Below are positions 21,432 to 32,800 of a stretch of DNA of 60,000 nucleotides, in pieces; position 1 is the first letter of the stretch; every line of letters starts with the position of its first letter. Made by a program: the position numbers and the translations under genes. This stretch comes from Antedon mediterranea (Eukaryota > Echinodermata > Crinoidea > Comatulida > Antedonidae), in NCBI RefSeq assembly GCF_964355755.1, contig NC_092677.1, positions 2,735,001 through 2,795,000 on the forward strand, given 5' to 3'. The notes under the pieces are model-generated. The model was not told the DNA's origin. It saw only the letters and a program-made list of their open reading frames with translations, and did no database searches.

Positions 21432-21845
21432 TATATATGCACCAGAGTATATTGTGAGTGAAGCGCGATTGGTTGAGAAAAGCTCCAGAATATATTGTGA
21501 GTGAAGCGCGATTGGTTGAGAAAAGCTCCAGAATATATTGTGAAATATATATATGCACCAGAGTATATTGTGAGTGAAGCGCGATTGGTTGAGAAAAGCT
21601 CCAGAATATATTGTGAGTGAAGCGCGATTGGTTGAGAGAAGCTCCAGAATATATTGTGAGTGAAGCGCGATTGGTTGAGAAAAGCTCCAGAATATATTGT
21701 GAAATATATATATATGCACCAGAGTATATTGTGAGTGAAGCGCGATTGGTTGAGAAAAGCTCCAGAATATATTGTGAGTGAAGCGCGATTGGTTGAGAAA
21801 AGCTCCAGAATATATTGTGAGTGAAGCGTGATTGGTTGAGAGAAG
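21432..21845. repeat. 43-bp tandem repeat with compound structure
   Basis: Units of 43 bp (GTGAGTGAAGCGCGATTGGT then TGAGAAAAGCTCCAGAATAT...) are arranged in three groups. Each group starts with ATATATATGCACCAGAGTAT, near 21432, 21546 and 21702. The unit starts at 21454 and 21497 fix the period. Confidence 0.9.
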
Positions 21846-21879
21846 TATGATTGGGAAATAGTGTTAGTGAGGGCGCAAA

Positions 21880-22720
21880 CAATATGGAATAAATGGAGAA
21901 CCAAAACGGAAGAAGAGGAACGAGGCACTCGGAAAATAAGGTATCTGCAAGGCAAAACGGTATAGAAAAGAGGTACACTCTGAAAAGAAGTTAATGGGTT
22001 TGCAAGGCAACGGTGTCGGTATCGTCGGATTAGAGAGCAATATATTTATTGACAACTTAATGAGTATCTACATTATGATATATTGTTATGTAATCTATAA
22101 ATAGTTGGTTTGATATTTAAATGAACTACAGCCTACAGGTACTAAAAAACCGTCAAAGAAAGTGGTTTCTAAATTTCGTTTGCAGCGACCTTCCTTACAA
22201 TTTGATGACGCCCTCAACTACAACTTATGTCAAATAAATTTAAAAAAAAATTAACCCATTGACCCCTAAGTTTATGTTGCTCCCCCGGGACCTAAAAAGC
22301 ATATGTCACATAATTAACCCTAACTTTTTTTCTAAACACAGACATTAAAAACAAATTAAAAGGAAAAATAATGCAAAGGACATTTTATTTTCAAATATGT
22401 TATCAAATTTGTGTTACAACTTATTTTGGTGGAGTATGGATTATGCAAATATTAGAAATATTATTGTTCTACTCTGGCCTCTATATAGGTCTATATTTAG
22501 TACTTACTGTACATACATGGTGGGTTCAATTCCATTTTAAACAACTTTCTTCTCATTATTTATCTTCTATTTAAAGTTTTATACCCATAATACTGTCTCA
22601 ATACTAATTGAAAATACTTTTTACTATTTCATAATTATTACCTTGATACTAAATTTACTATTGAACTGCTAATTCTCTGTTTTCTTTCTGCTGGTTTGAG
22701 TTTTCTAATTTAATATTCAC
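21880..22720. repeat. Partial relative of block A/B without the TIR elements
   Basis: AGAGAGCAATATAT, ACAACTTAATGAGTAT, CTATAAATAGTTGGTTTGA, GTCAAAGAAAGTGGTTT, CTCTGGCCTCTATATAGG and TACTATTGAACTGCT match block A in order. The 10045-11757 element is missing, so the sequence near 22090 acts as an empty site. It ends before the LINE found in block A. Confidence 0.7.
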
Positions 22721-23026
22721 TTGGTTATTTTTTGTTTTTTAATACCTAATATATTAACACTTTGACAACTAGAATTAATTGTTTGCAACGGAGGAGCTGG
22801 TGGATTTGCAGTATCCATCCATAGTTTTGTATATTGTGAGCTGTTCTGTAAAAGTGTTAAACATTTTATTCAGTAATTGATAAATTAATTGATAAAGTAG
22901 TTGACATTTGTGAAAAGACAGTGATTCTTTATGTAAACGTCGTTTATGAAAAAACTGTAATGATTACGTTCGGATGTTTGGTACTTGGCGGGATCGATTA
23001 TCATCAAAGATTCCACGAAATGATGT

Positions 23027-23034
23027 ACTTCCGG
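23027..23034 (+). promoter_or_regulatory. ETS-type site ACTTCCGG upstream of ATP5MG
   Basis: ACTTCCGG lies 80 bp before the ATG. ETS/GABP sites of this form are common in promoters of nuclear genes for oxidative phosphorylation. No TATA box is seen at a matching distance. The role is inferred from motif and position. Confidence 0.4.
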
Positions 23035-23113
23035 ATCGACTCGGTCAATCTAAAAAACGTCCATCTTTTATTTGTGATTTATAAAGTTAGCAGCCAAGTT
23101 ACCACCGGCTAAA

Positions 23114-25367
23114 ATGGCAAAAGTAGCACAGAAACTCGTTGGTTTAACCCAACGGTTAGGCACATCCATGGTGGTACAAGGACCTAAGATAACATCAGGT
23201 ATGTTAGTTATAATTTTTTAGTTTTATAATGACGTTTTCCGAGTGGATTTTGTTGGTGTCAGTCAGCAGCACACAAGTACAAAAACACAGTGTTGGAACA
23301 GGCCTATACTACTTGCAGTACCAGGCCTAGCCTGAACAGGATACCTGCTGTTAGGATTAGTTAGCTAATTTCTAATACTAATATAGTAATACTAAATAGT
23401 AATAAATAATTTTAGTAAAAATTATTATACTGTAGACTCTGTAGGCTAATAATATAAACAAGTTCCATTAAATTGTTCAGATCAAGTTGTTCTTTGTATT
23501 ACACAAAACCAATGACTTATGCACGTGCCAATTGTATGACCAAAGAATATATATCACAAGAATGAGTATTCCGCGATTTTTGCATGAGAAATTTGTAACA
23601 GAGAGCTCCAGTGAGTGATGCCCGCCCTCATAAGGGCGGATGTATACATACTAAATAAGACTTGATTTAATAGATATTATACATGTCACATTAAATAGAA
23701 TTATGATAATAGTTTTTGCAATTGTAAACTATTTTATAATACATATTTATTAACAAACTAGTGTACATTCACTTTTACAGACAATTATTTACTAACATGC
23801 TAAGTTCACAAAAAATGCCTAACACAGCAACACCAAAAATCAATGAATCGTTACTCAGCACGGCCTATTCTTTACCATTGCCGTGTACTACTCTACGCCC
23901 GGTAAATTAAGTATTGTTTTTATGATATAAATTAGTATAAAATACATGTTATTAATAGGACAAAATGTTAAATGTTATTAACATTTATTTGTTTTACCAG
24001 AAACAAGTTAAATATAGGAATATTAATAAACAATCCTTTGTGAAAACGCGTAAACACCAACACGCCCGGTAACGCTATCGTAGCGCCAGGTTGATAAAGC
24101 AAACTGTTTATACGGCAGTTTTTACTAAATAAATTGCATAAAACGAACAAGTAAATATCCAAATAGTATTTAACATGATGTTGGCATGTAGTTGATAACA
24201 TTTTTTATCATGAAAATACTACCGGTGGTCTAGCCTTTGATTATTGAAACCGTCACAAAAAGTTGTATACATCCCAGATACATCCACACTTATGGCGGCG
24301 CCCTACCACATGGACAATATTACTGTTACAGGGAAAATCGCGGAATACTCATTCTTGTGATATATATTCTTTGGTATGACCCACAATACGACTTTCGGGA
24401 GAGGTGCATCATTTGTCCGATGTGCGTCATACCTTATGAATACCATGACGCACACCCTGAGGGACAAACAAAGTGAGGGACATTGACACACCATCGTTCA
24501 TATTTATGTGACGTAACATCTAGGTTTTTCGATGCACCCCTGCCTCAATAATTATCTGTAAATTACGCATCCATGACGCACTTCTCTCGGCGTTCATATA
24601 GTGGGTCATAATTATCCATACTATTGACAAATAAGGATACAATAATTAGCACAGACCAACTCAAACCTATGCCTCTTGCATGCAAGTCTGATCCCTAATA
24701 TCACTCTCTGAAAGTATCCATCTGATAATCATTATTGGTTTTCTTGCACTAGATGCTGTCCAGTATTCCAAACCTAGACTATCCAAGTTCTGGTATTATG
24801 CTAAAGTGGAGTTAGCGCCACCATATCCAAGCGAGTTTCCGCAAATAATGAAAAGTGCTCAAGATATAGTCAAGTCAGCCACGACTGGTAAATGGGCTCA
24901 ACTAACTGTTAAGGTAAACATTATTTAGTTTTTTTACCACTGGTACTGTACATGTTTTTCTCCTAATGAATTGATACATGCCAAAACTTAAAACCAAACC
25001 GAACTTTTTTTACATTTAAATAATGGAATAAAATAAAGGGATTACAATTTTAGATTAAATGACATTGCCTTTCACTTCATTAAATTTATTTATTTCAATA
25101 CAAACAAAATCAATTAAAAAAAAACATGAGACAAGGACACCCCAAAAGTGAACCAAATCCCTGTTGTTGAGAGTGGTCACCCACTTATAAAGTACAATAA
25201 CAATTATTTTTTAAATATACTATTTTGTGTATTTACAGGAAGCTTGGTTAAATACACTAGTCTGTATGGAAGTTGCATTCTGGTTCTTTGTAGGTGAACA
25301 AATTGGCCGCAAGAGCATCGTTGGCTACAAAGTGAACAGTGATTTTGAACCTTTAGGATACATCTAG
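23114..25367 (+). CDS. ATP5MG: ATP synthase membrane subunit g, mitochondrial (three exons)
   Basis: Subunit g belongs to the membrane (Fo) part of mitochondrial ATP synthase and helps enzyme dimers form at cristae edges. The coding exons are 23114-23198, 24753-24913 and 25239-25367. All junctions are GT-AG, intron phases are 1 and 0, and the sum is 375 nt (124 aa plus stop). Exon 2 carries the family signature YSKPRLSKFWYYAKVELAPP and exon 3 holds the single membrane-spanning segment with MEVAFWFFVGEQIGRKSIVG, including the GxxxG-like region near the end. The human protein is about 103 aa; this one is longer at the N-terminus (KVAQKLVGLTQRLGTSMVV) and has a tail NSDFEPLGYI. The start is the first ATG of the exon and leads a basic, amphipathic segment. 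Intron 1 holds a MITE (23541-24372). The reading frame is intact, so the gene is probably functional. Confidence 0.95.
23541..24372. mobile_element. 832-bp MITE in ATP5MG intron 1
   Basis: The ends are perfect inverted repeats of about 40 bp starting CAAAGAATATATATCACAAG. They are flanked by the direct repeat GTATGAC (23534-23540 and 24373-24379), which is a 7-bp target duplication (8 bp with the ambiguous base). No transposase frame is present. Confidence 0.85.
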
Positions 25368-25605
25368 ACTACGCAATACTATGACATGCAATTGACCTCG
25401 GATAACATGAACTATGAAAAGTTAGTATGATTATAATACCAGTTTAGAGAGTAACCAGAAGAGGTACTGAAGCAGTGTGTGAGGTGTACTCAGTGGCTAG
25501 AGTAGTGAAGCATGTTAAATCAAGACCACAATACTGCCCTCTATTGACCTAATTATTTTGTTTCGTTTAATCTATAGAATTGCAGTGATGAGTTTGAAAT
25601 GTTGA

Positions 25606-25611
25606 AATAAA
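25606..25611 (+). promoter_or_regulatory. Poly(A) signal AATAAA of ATP5MG
   Basis: AATAAA lies 239 bp after the ATP5MG stop codon in otherwise non-coding DNA. A T-rich region follows at 25670. Confidence 0.6.
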
Positions 25612-25778
25612 TTTATCAGACTTTTGCCAAAATTATTTTGTTGTTTTACAAAACTGTACTTTGAATATTTGTTTTTTTTTTTTTTGGAGACATGAAATAA
25701 TACTTGTTTCTACAGAATATCATCCATATTTTGTATATTAAATACAGCACAGTACTATAGATTATAATGAAGAAGTAC

Positions 25779-25906
25779 CTGTCTACACTATCAAACTTGT
25801 GACAATAAATGTGATGTGCCCATATATGGACATGATGATGTCATATCACTACCGTATTTAAGCACATCACACTTTTTTGGTCAAACTAGTTTGATAGTGC
25901 AGACAG
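25779..25906. mobile_element. CTGTCTACACTATC-ended MITE, copy 1
   Basis: The ends CTGTCTACACTATCAAAC and GTTTGATAGTGCAGACAG are inverted repeats. The middle has ATGTGATGTGCCCATATATG and its near-inverse. The copies at 26750-26880 and 56868-57058 are the same family. Confidence 0.8.
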
Positions 25907-26749
25907 AGCTTTATATCTAAAGACGCATTCAAATTTATTTGTGTTCAAAAACTGTTTGAAAATCACTCTTCACTTTTTTTCTAAGAGTAAAGATGAAACA
26001 TGCAAGAAGTATTAGTCCAGTCCCTAAGGGGAGAAAAAGGGGTGGGATGTTACCAAACTGGATACAAATTTTTCAGTATAGCAGTTTGGTAGAGTATAGT
26101 GTGGAGATGCCAAAACAAAGTTACTGGAAATCTGATTTGACCTCTGTGACCTCTGACCTCAATTTTTATATTTTTCTATTATATAACTAAAAATCGCCAT
26201 ATCTTGGAAACGCAGGGACATTTTACATTTATTTTTTTTTAAAAATGCTTGGAAGATATATATTTATATTCGCTATAATGAAAATAATTGTACAAAAATG
26301 GCCGCAAAGGCTTTATTTTTCAGTTTGACCTTTGACCTTGATTGCCTAATATCTCAATAACACGCAATCTCAGAGATTTGAGAATGGGCTCAAAATGTTA
26401 AGAAAATAAATCTAATATTTAGTCTAATAGAAACTTTTTTCAAAAAATTACCATAAATTAAGCTTTTTTGACCCTTGACCTCTAATGTTTGAATATGTCA
26501 ATATCTCGGTAACTATTTGTCCTAAAAAGTTCAGTTTGGTGTCAAATTGTTTAGAATATACACATTTATATTTGCTCTAACAAAATATTTTGTCAGAATT
26601 CAATTGGAAATGTCATTTTGAGCTATGACCCATCGTTTTGCACATATTTAGCAATTAATAATCTAAAAAAAGAGATCGAGAGAGGAGAGGGGGTTGGGGT
26701 GGATGGAGAGACACATATTTTTGTTACATGTTACACAAATATTAAACTC

Positions 26750-26880
26750 TGTCTACACTATAACATTTTTATGCGACAAAAAAATGTGATGTGCCCATAT
26801 ATGGACACGATGAATGACATATCACTACCATATTTGGGCACATCACACCTTTTTTGTTAAACTAGTTTATAGTGTAGACA
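26750..26880. mobile_element. CTGTCTACACTATC-ended MITE, copy 2
   Basis: The ends TGTCTACACTATAA and AGTTTATAGTGTAGACA are inverted repeats, and the inside matches copy 1 (TGTGATGTGCCCATATATGG). It is nested inside the foldback element. Confidence 0.75.
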
Positions 26881-27369
26881 AACATGTAAAAAATATGTCT
26901 CTCCATCACCCCAACCACCGCCCCCTCTCTCGCCTTTCCAATGCTACTGCATGCATCTATACACATCAAAATGACCGGAATTGTACTGGAAAGTTTTTAG
27001 CTACATTTGAAAATAAGTCCCAGAGGATGGGTGTATTGTAATGTTATCAGAATTATGGCAATTGTTTGTAATGGGAAAGTTTTAAAACTACATTTGAAAT
27101 ATTTGCTAATAATATCACATGCTATTAAAGATATACTTATTTTCCCCCTGACAAAAGTAATTTTGACAAATATTTTTGTTGAATATGCAATTTTAATGTC
27201 ACACATAATAGTTATTTACTATTTCACCAACAATTGGATTGAAAAAAAATTATATAGTGCATACCCAAAAAAACTATAATTCAAAGCAAAAAATAGGCTG
27301 GAAGTCAATGTGGTTTTGGTTAAATTAACTGTTTATTTTGTCTTTAAAGTAATATTTACTCTATTTTTT

Positions 27370-28220
27370 AGATTAGCCCTTTGATTAAACACCTCTTCAA
27401 ATGCAGTGAAGATATTAAGTGTCGCCTTGTCTTTCTAATCTTCCTTAACTACTCTTTTAACGATCGTAATCAATATTTGTTGAGGTATAATTATTCCCTC
27501 TAATAATGGTAATGCCTGTTTTATTGAGTCAAATGCTTTCTGATAATCTCTAAATCAAAGATTTGGTGATATTCATTTCCTTTTTATTTTAGTTGATTAA
27601 CAAACTGTATAAGATGATCCTACTGTATAAAGCCTTATATATTGGTTTATTTACTTCTAGTCGGTCTCTGATTTTGTTTTTTGATTGCTTTTGTAAATTA
27701 TTTGTGTACATGTGATAATGTTCGTTTGGTCGGTAATGGTTGATGTCAGTTTTGTCATGTTTTTGTGGTTAAAAGTATATCATTGCTTAATCTCTTCATT
27801 TCTTCTGGTTTCAAAGATGTTGTTGTATAGTGTTATGAGCTGGATGTGTTATTGCCTCATCAAGCTTCATCATCAGTGTTGGATCTTTGTTTTCTTGCAT
27901 TTGCCTTAAAGCCTCTTTCATTTTCTCTACAAGAATAGATGGTAATTTTTTTGATTGCTCACTGGTTCGTTTTCCTTTTATATTCCACTAACTACAGTAT
28001 GTTCTTGAAAAGAAATCAGCTTTGTAATTAATTTGTCTTTGATCCTTTTCAGATTTCTAATATTTCAAACATATGTTTTTATTTTTCACTCTTTTCTTCG
28101 CTTTTTCCTCACTATTTTCAACATTTCATTTGTTCAGCATACTTCAAGCAATGAATTGATAATTAGGTTATGTGTTTTATGAGTATCAAATCGCATTGGT
28201 TAATTCTTCTTTTCTCTTTA
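27370..28220 (-). mobile_element. Decayed non-LTR retrotransposon RT fragment
   Basis: On the minus strand the frame at 27522-27548 reads DYQKAFDSI, the motif A of reverse transcriptases. It is followed by LPLLEGIIIPQQILITIVKR, as expected downstream of motif A. The upstream part (higher coordinates) has lysine-rich segments such as EKMKEALRQMQENK, typical of the region before RT domains. Stops interrupt all frames. The clade is not clear, but it differs from the SSAFNTIQ-type elements elsewhere in the window. Confidence 0.5.
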
Positions 28221-29369
28221 TTTAAAAAAAAAATGTTATTCAACTTTAAGTTTATCTAATTTTATGTTGATACTAAGTGTTGCTCTTACGGTGTAGGCCT
28301 ACCATGCAATGGAATTATATATTGAAATTAAATTAAACATTAAGTTTTAAGAAAATTGTAAAAGGTAAACTAAATAGGATATTGAATGTAGTCTGGTCCA
28401 TTAAATCTATATTTTAGGTATATTATTATAAGTATGACACATGCAAGCTTAACAGTATATTCTGATCATAACTCAAACTGGCATTTCCAGTTAAAATATG
28501 ATAACATCTTCTATTAGAGCTAATATAAATGTTTACATTCTGAACAATTTGACACCAAATTGAACTATTTATGACATTTGGTTACAGAGATACAGACATA
28601 TTTAAACATTAAAGGTCAAAGGTCAGTAAATGACATTTCCTGTGAATTAGGAAGAACATGTTTAATTAGAGTATATATAAATATGTATGCTCTTAACAAT
28701 TTGAAACAACTTTCAAGAAATTTTGACCAGTAGTTATTGAGATATAGTAAGCCGAGGTCAAAGGTCAAAACGTTGAGAAATTACATTTCCGGTCGTTTTT
28801 TAAAAAAAAGTTCTATTAGAGCGAATATAAATATGTACCCTCTGATCTATTTGACACCAATATCATTTCAATTGTCAAACCCGTTGCGGAGATATGGCTG
28901 TTTAAGATAGAAATATAAAAATTGAGGTCAGAGGTCACAGAGGTCAAATCAGATTTCCAGTAACTTTGTTTTGGTATCTCCATATCATGTTCTATCAACA
29001 TGCAAAAGGGCACACTTGTATCCACTATGGTAACCTCATTTCCCCTTAGGGACCGGACTATATTGTCTGAAATGTCTGACTGTGATAACACAGAGCAATC
29101 AGGAATCAAGAAGACAGATACTATCACAAGATAAAGGTAATTACTAATCAATTTACTAACCCTCTGATTTTATTATTCTCAAATGTTCTCATTTAGGCAT
29201 TGATTGTTTTTGTATATGATCTGTATGTTGCTGTTTTGTGATGGAGATGCCTTTTCCACTATATCATAGTGTACATGTATGTGTTTATCAAAATGATTTA
29301 ACTAATACCAGGGAAGAGTCTTGTTTACATTACTATCAGCTGTGTCCCTGTAGTAATGATGTAGGCTGC

Positions 29370-29450
29370 ACACCAAATCTGTAGCTTGCTGGTTAACGTG
29401 CTTGCCTTCCAATTTCAAGGTCCAGGGTTCAATTCTGACCTTTTTATTCC
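29370..29450 (+). mobile_element. tRNA-like SINE head
   Basis: Plus strand: TAGCTTGCTGGTTAACGTG (A-box-like) and GGGTTCAATTCTGACC (B-box-like) lie at tRNA spacing, followed by a non-tRNA body ending in AAATAAAAGC near 29480. It does not fold as a complete tRNA. Confidence 0.45.
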
Positions 29451-29608
29451 ACGCCCTAGGTATTAAATGAGACTTAAATAAAAGCAAGTTATTTGCTGTT
29501 TGAGGCATTGGATTTGTATTAAATAAAAGCTCCTTGTCAACTATAACCTATTTCAATATGTTTCATTTTTGTAAAAGGTTTAACAAAGTTGGTGTATTAT
29601 CTAGACAG

Positions 29609-29898
29609 TGAAGATGATATGATGATATGCTGCGTTATGTATCGGACATTGCGTGCAAGAACCAGGAGCTAGCCACCATGTCAGTACAGATGTAGTCAAG
29701 ACATTACTGACAAGAACAGACACTACGAACACTTCAATTAAACAAAATTGTGCAATCACACTAGCTAAGCTTGCTACTACAAGTCCAGATCATCTTAATA
29801 TGCTCAAGAAGTTAGGAGGAATAGGTATTTTGAATATCTGTATGACATTAGGCGCAGGAGCCCCGGATAGCGTTACGTTTGAAAACCCCAAAAAGTGA
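29609..29898 (+). pseudogene. TTC12: TTC12-like C-terminal exon, frameshifted and cut by a transposon
   Basis: The translation AALCIGHCVQEPGASHHVST, then DVVKTLLTRTD, NCAITLAKLATTSPDHLNML and KKLGGIGILNICM matches what I recall of the C-terminal armadillo part of TTC12, a cytoplasmic factor for axonemal dynein assembly. A splice acceptor is possible at 29604 or 29608, but the frame entering from there (SEDDMM) does not match the frame of AALCIGHC: an in-frame TGA lies at 29623-29625. A small indel near 29610-29628 is therefore likely. The homologous part ends at ATG 29842-29844, where the 5.2-kb TIR element begins. As it stands the frame runs 17 codons into the element and stops at 29896-29898. 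Before insertion the ATG would have been followed by TAA (now at 35032), close to where the protein should end. Upstream TTC12 exons were not found. Confidence 0.55.
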
Positions 29899-32800
29899 GG
29901 TTTTCAACCATTAGCGGCATGACTGATGTGAGTGATTAATGTGTTTTACGGACGGTTTCAAGGACTATCCTACCAGTGGGCTGTTCACTGGTCAAATGAT
30001 TGACACTTTGTATCACCGTTTGTAACTGGAGCTGTGACGACCTTTGTAACTGGAGCTGTGACGACCTTGCAAGAATACTAGGCCAGAATTTTTAATTGAA
30101 AAGTGCCTTGGTATTAACAATAACATAGAGATGGAAACAAATTTGTCTATCTTTCTTTCTAAAATAAATGGTCACTATAGTTTCAAACTAGGCTTAGTCC
30201 ACCACATTAGTAATTACGAATCGAAACCTAAATTAAAATTGTTGGTATTCTTTGGCCGTTGTTTGATTAATTACATCTTCATGCCATGTTTTTTTTTCTC
30301 TAATGATTTGGCGATACGCTCCTATATTAATTAGGCCTACTAGCAGAGGGTTCGATGAGTTTTGAAAAGTTATGGAAATGTGGCCTAACATATAGCAATT
30401 CAGTTTTTTAAGGCCCTTCTTCCTTGTCCGAGCCTTTGGAAATATTAAAAAGTTATATTAATATAATATATTCTGTGTTTTCATGTTTTGAGAAATTGTA
30501 TATCATTTCAGATGTTTCGCGCTGCGCTTTTATTTGTTTCGCGCTTCGTGTTGTTCGAGCTTCCTCCGTACATACCGATAATTAATATGATTTTTCATTT
30601 CATTTTTTGTACATTATTAAAAAATAGCATACAGAACCCCATACAGAACATACCCTTCTCTGAGAAAACACTTGTGGGCGATTCCCCGAATACGACATGA
30701 TGGAATAGCTTTGGAGACTTTGACTTTGGAGTAGGCCTAAATCGAAACGTCAAGCAACTCAACAGTTCTTTTCAGAACTAATATAGGCCTACGTGGTGTA
30801 CCGCAAATTTATATCAACAAATATGTAACTTGTTTAGCACGTTTAAAATGGATAGCAAAACATATTTAAAAAAAAAACCCTGAATTATTTCAAACAGACA
30901 GCACATTAGTTCAAACGGATAGCACAATAGATAGCTCAATCAAATGGATATAACTATGATATAACTTGTACTGTGCATTCTATACGGATTATCGGGTAGC
31001 ACATTCTTTCAAATGGATAGCACATTCTTTCAAATGGATAGCACATTATTTCAAATGGATAGCACATTAGGTAGCAAAATCAAATGGATATAGTACTGTA
31101 CATTATTCTATGATTATCGGGTAGCACATTCTTTCAAATGGATAGCACATTAGGCCTATTTCAAATGGATAGCACATTCTTTCAAATGGATAGCACATTA
31201 TTTCAAATGGATAGCACATTATTTCAAATGGATAGCACATTGGGTAGCACAATCAAATAGATATAGTACTGTACATTATTCTATAAGGATTATCGGGTAG
31301 CACATTATTTCAAATGGATAGCACATTAGGTAGCACAGTCAAATGTATATAGTACTGTACATTATTCTATACGGATTATCGGGTAGCACATTCTTTCAAA
31401 TGGATAGCAAATTATTTCAAATGGATAGCACATTCTTTCAAATGGATAGCACATTATTTCAAATGGATAGCACATTATTTCAAATGGATAGCACATTAGG
31501 TAGCACAATCAAATGGATGTAATTGTACTGTACAATATTCTATACGGATTATCGGGTAGCACATTCTTTCAAATAGCACATTATTTTAAATGGATAGCAC
31601 ATTATTTCAAATGGATAGCACATTGGGTAGCACAATCAAATGGATATAGTACTGTACATTATTCTATAAGGATTATCGGGTAGCACATTATTTCAAATGG
31701 ATAGCACATTAGGTAGCACAGTCAAATGGATATAGTACTGTACATTATTCTATAAGGATTATCGGGTAGCACATTCTTTCAAATGGATAGAACATTAGGT
31801 AGCACAGTCAAATGGATATAGTACTGTACATTATTCTATAAAGATTATCGGGTAGCACATTATTTCAAATGGATAGCACATTGGGTAGCACAATCAAATG
31901 GATATAGTACTGTACATTATTCTATAAGGATTATCGGGTAGCACATTATTTCAAATGGATAGCACATTTAGGTAGCACAGTCAAATGGATATAGTACTGT
32001 ACATTATTCTATAAGGATTATCGGGTAGCACATTCTTTCAAATGGATAGCACATTTTAGGTAGCACAATCAAACGGATATAGTACTGTACATTATTCTAT
32101 AGCCTACGGATTATCGGGTAGCACATTCTTTCAAATGGATAGCACATTCTTTCAAATGGATAGCACATTAGGTAGCACAGTCAAATGGATATAGTACTGT
32201 ACATTATTCTATAAGGATTATCGGGTAGCACATTCTTTCAAATGGATAGCACATTAGGTAGCACAATCAAATGGATATAGTACTGTACATTATTCTATAC
32301 GGATTATCGGGTAGCACATTCTTTCAAATGGATAGCACATTCTTTCAAATGGATAGCACATTGGGTAGCACAATCAAATGGATATAGTACTGTACTGTAC
32401 ATTATTCTATACGGATTATCGGGTAGCACATTCTTTCAAATGGATAGCACATTAGGTAGCACAGTCAAATGGATATAGTACTGTTCATTATTCTATAAGG
32501 ATTATCGGGTAGCACATTCTTTCAAATGGATAGCACATTAGGTAGCACAATCAAATGGATATAGTACTGTACATTATTCTATACGGATTATCGGGTAGCA
32601 CATTCTTTCAAATGGATAGCACATTCTTTCAAATGGATAGCACATTGGGTAGCACAATCAAATAGATATAGTACTGTACTGTACATTATTCTATACGGAT
32701 TATCGGGTAGCACATTCTTTCAAATGGATAGCACATTCTTTCAAATGGATAGCAAATTATTTCAAATGGATAGCACATTCTTTCAAATGGATAGCACATT

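Larger units (their letters stand above)
26012..29061. mobile_element. 3-kb foldback element with repeat-array arms
   Basis: The outer ends, AGTCCAGTCCCTAAGGGGA on the left and TCCCCTTAGGGACCGGACT on the right, are inverted with one mismatch. Further in, the left arm (26100-26620) and right arm (28450-29000) carry the same degenerate repeat units in opposite orientation, including AGGTCAGAGGTCACAGAGGT and AGGTCAAAGGTCA boxes. Between the arms lie a MITE (26750-26880), a piece of block D (27170-27290) and a decayed LINE (27370-28220). Confidence 0.7.

Noticed and set aside
21276-21978. Three long minus-strand frames (147-192 codons)
   Set aside because: They are made by the 43-bp tandem repeat, which lacks stops in several frames; composition is repetitive and no start or domain is supported.
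27371-27485. Exon-like plus-strand segment between an AG and a GT, reading ISPLIKHLFKCSEDIKCR
   Set aside because: The opposite strand here continues the reverse transcriptase fragment whose motif A (DYQKAFDSI) lies at 27522-27548, so the plus frame is a shadow.
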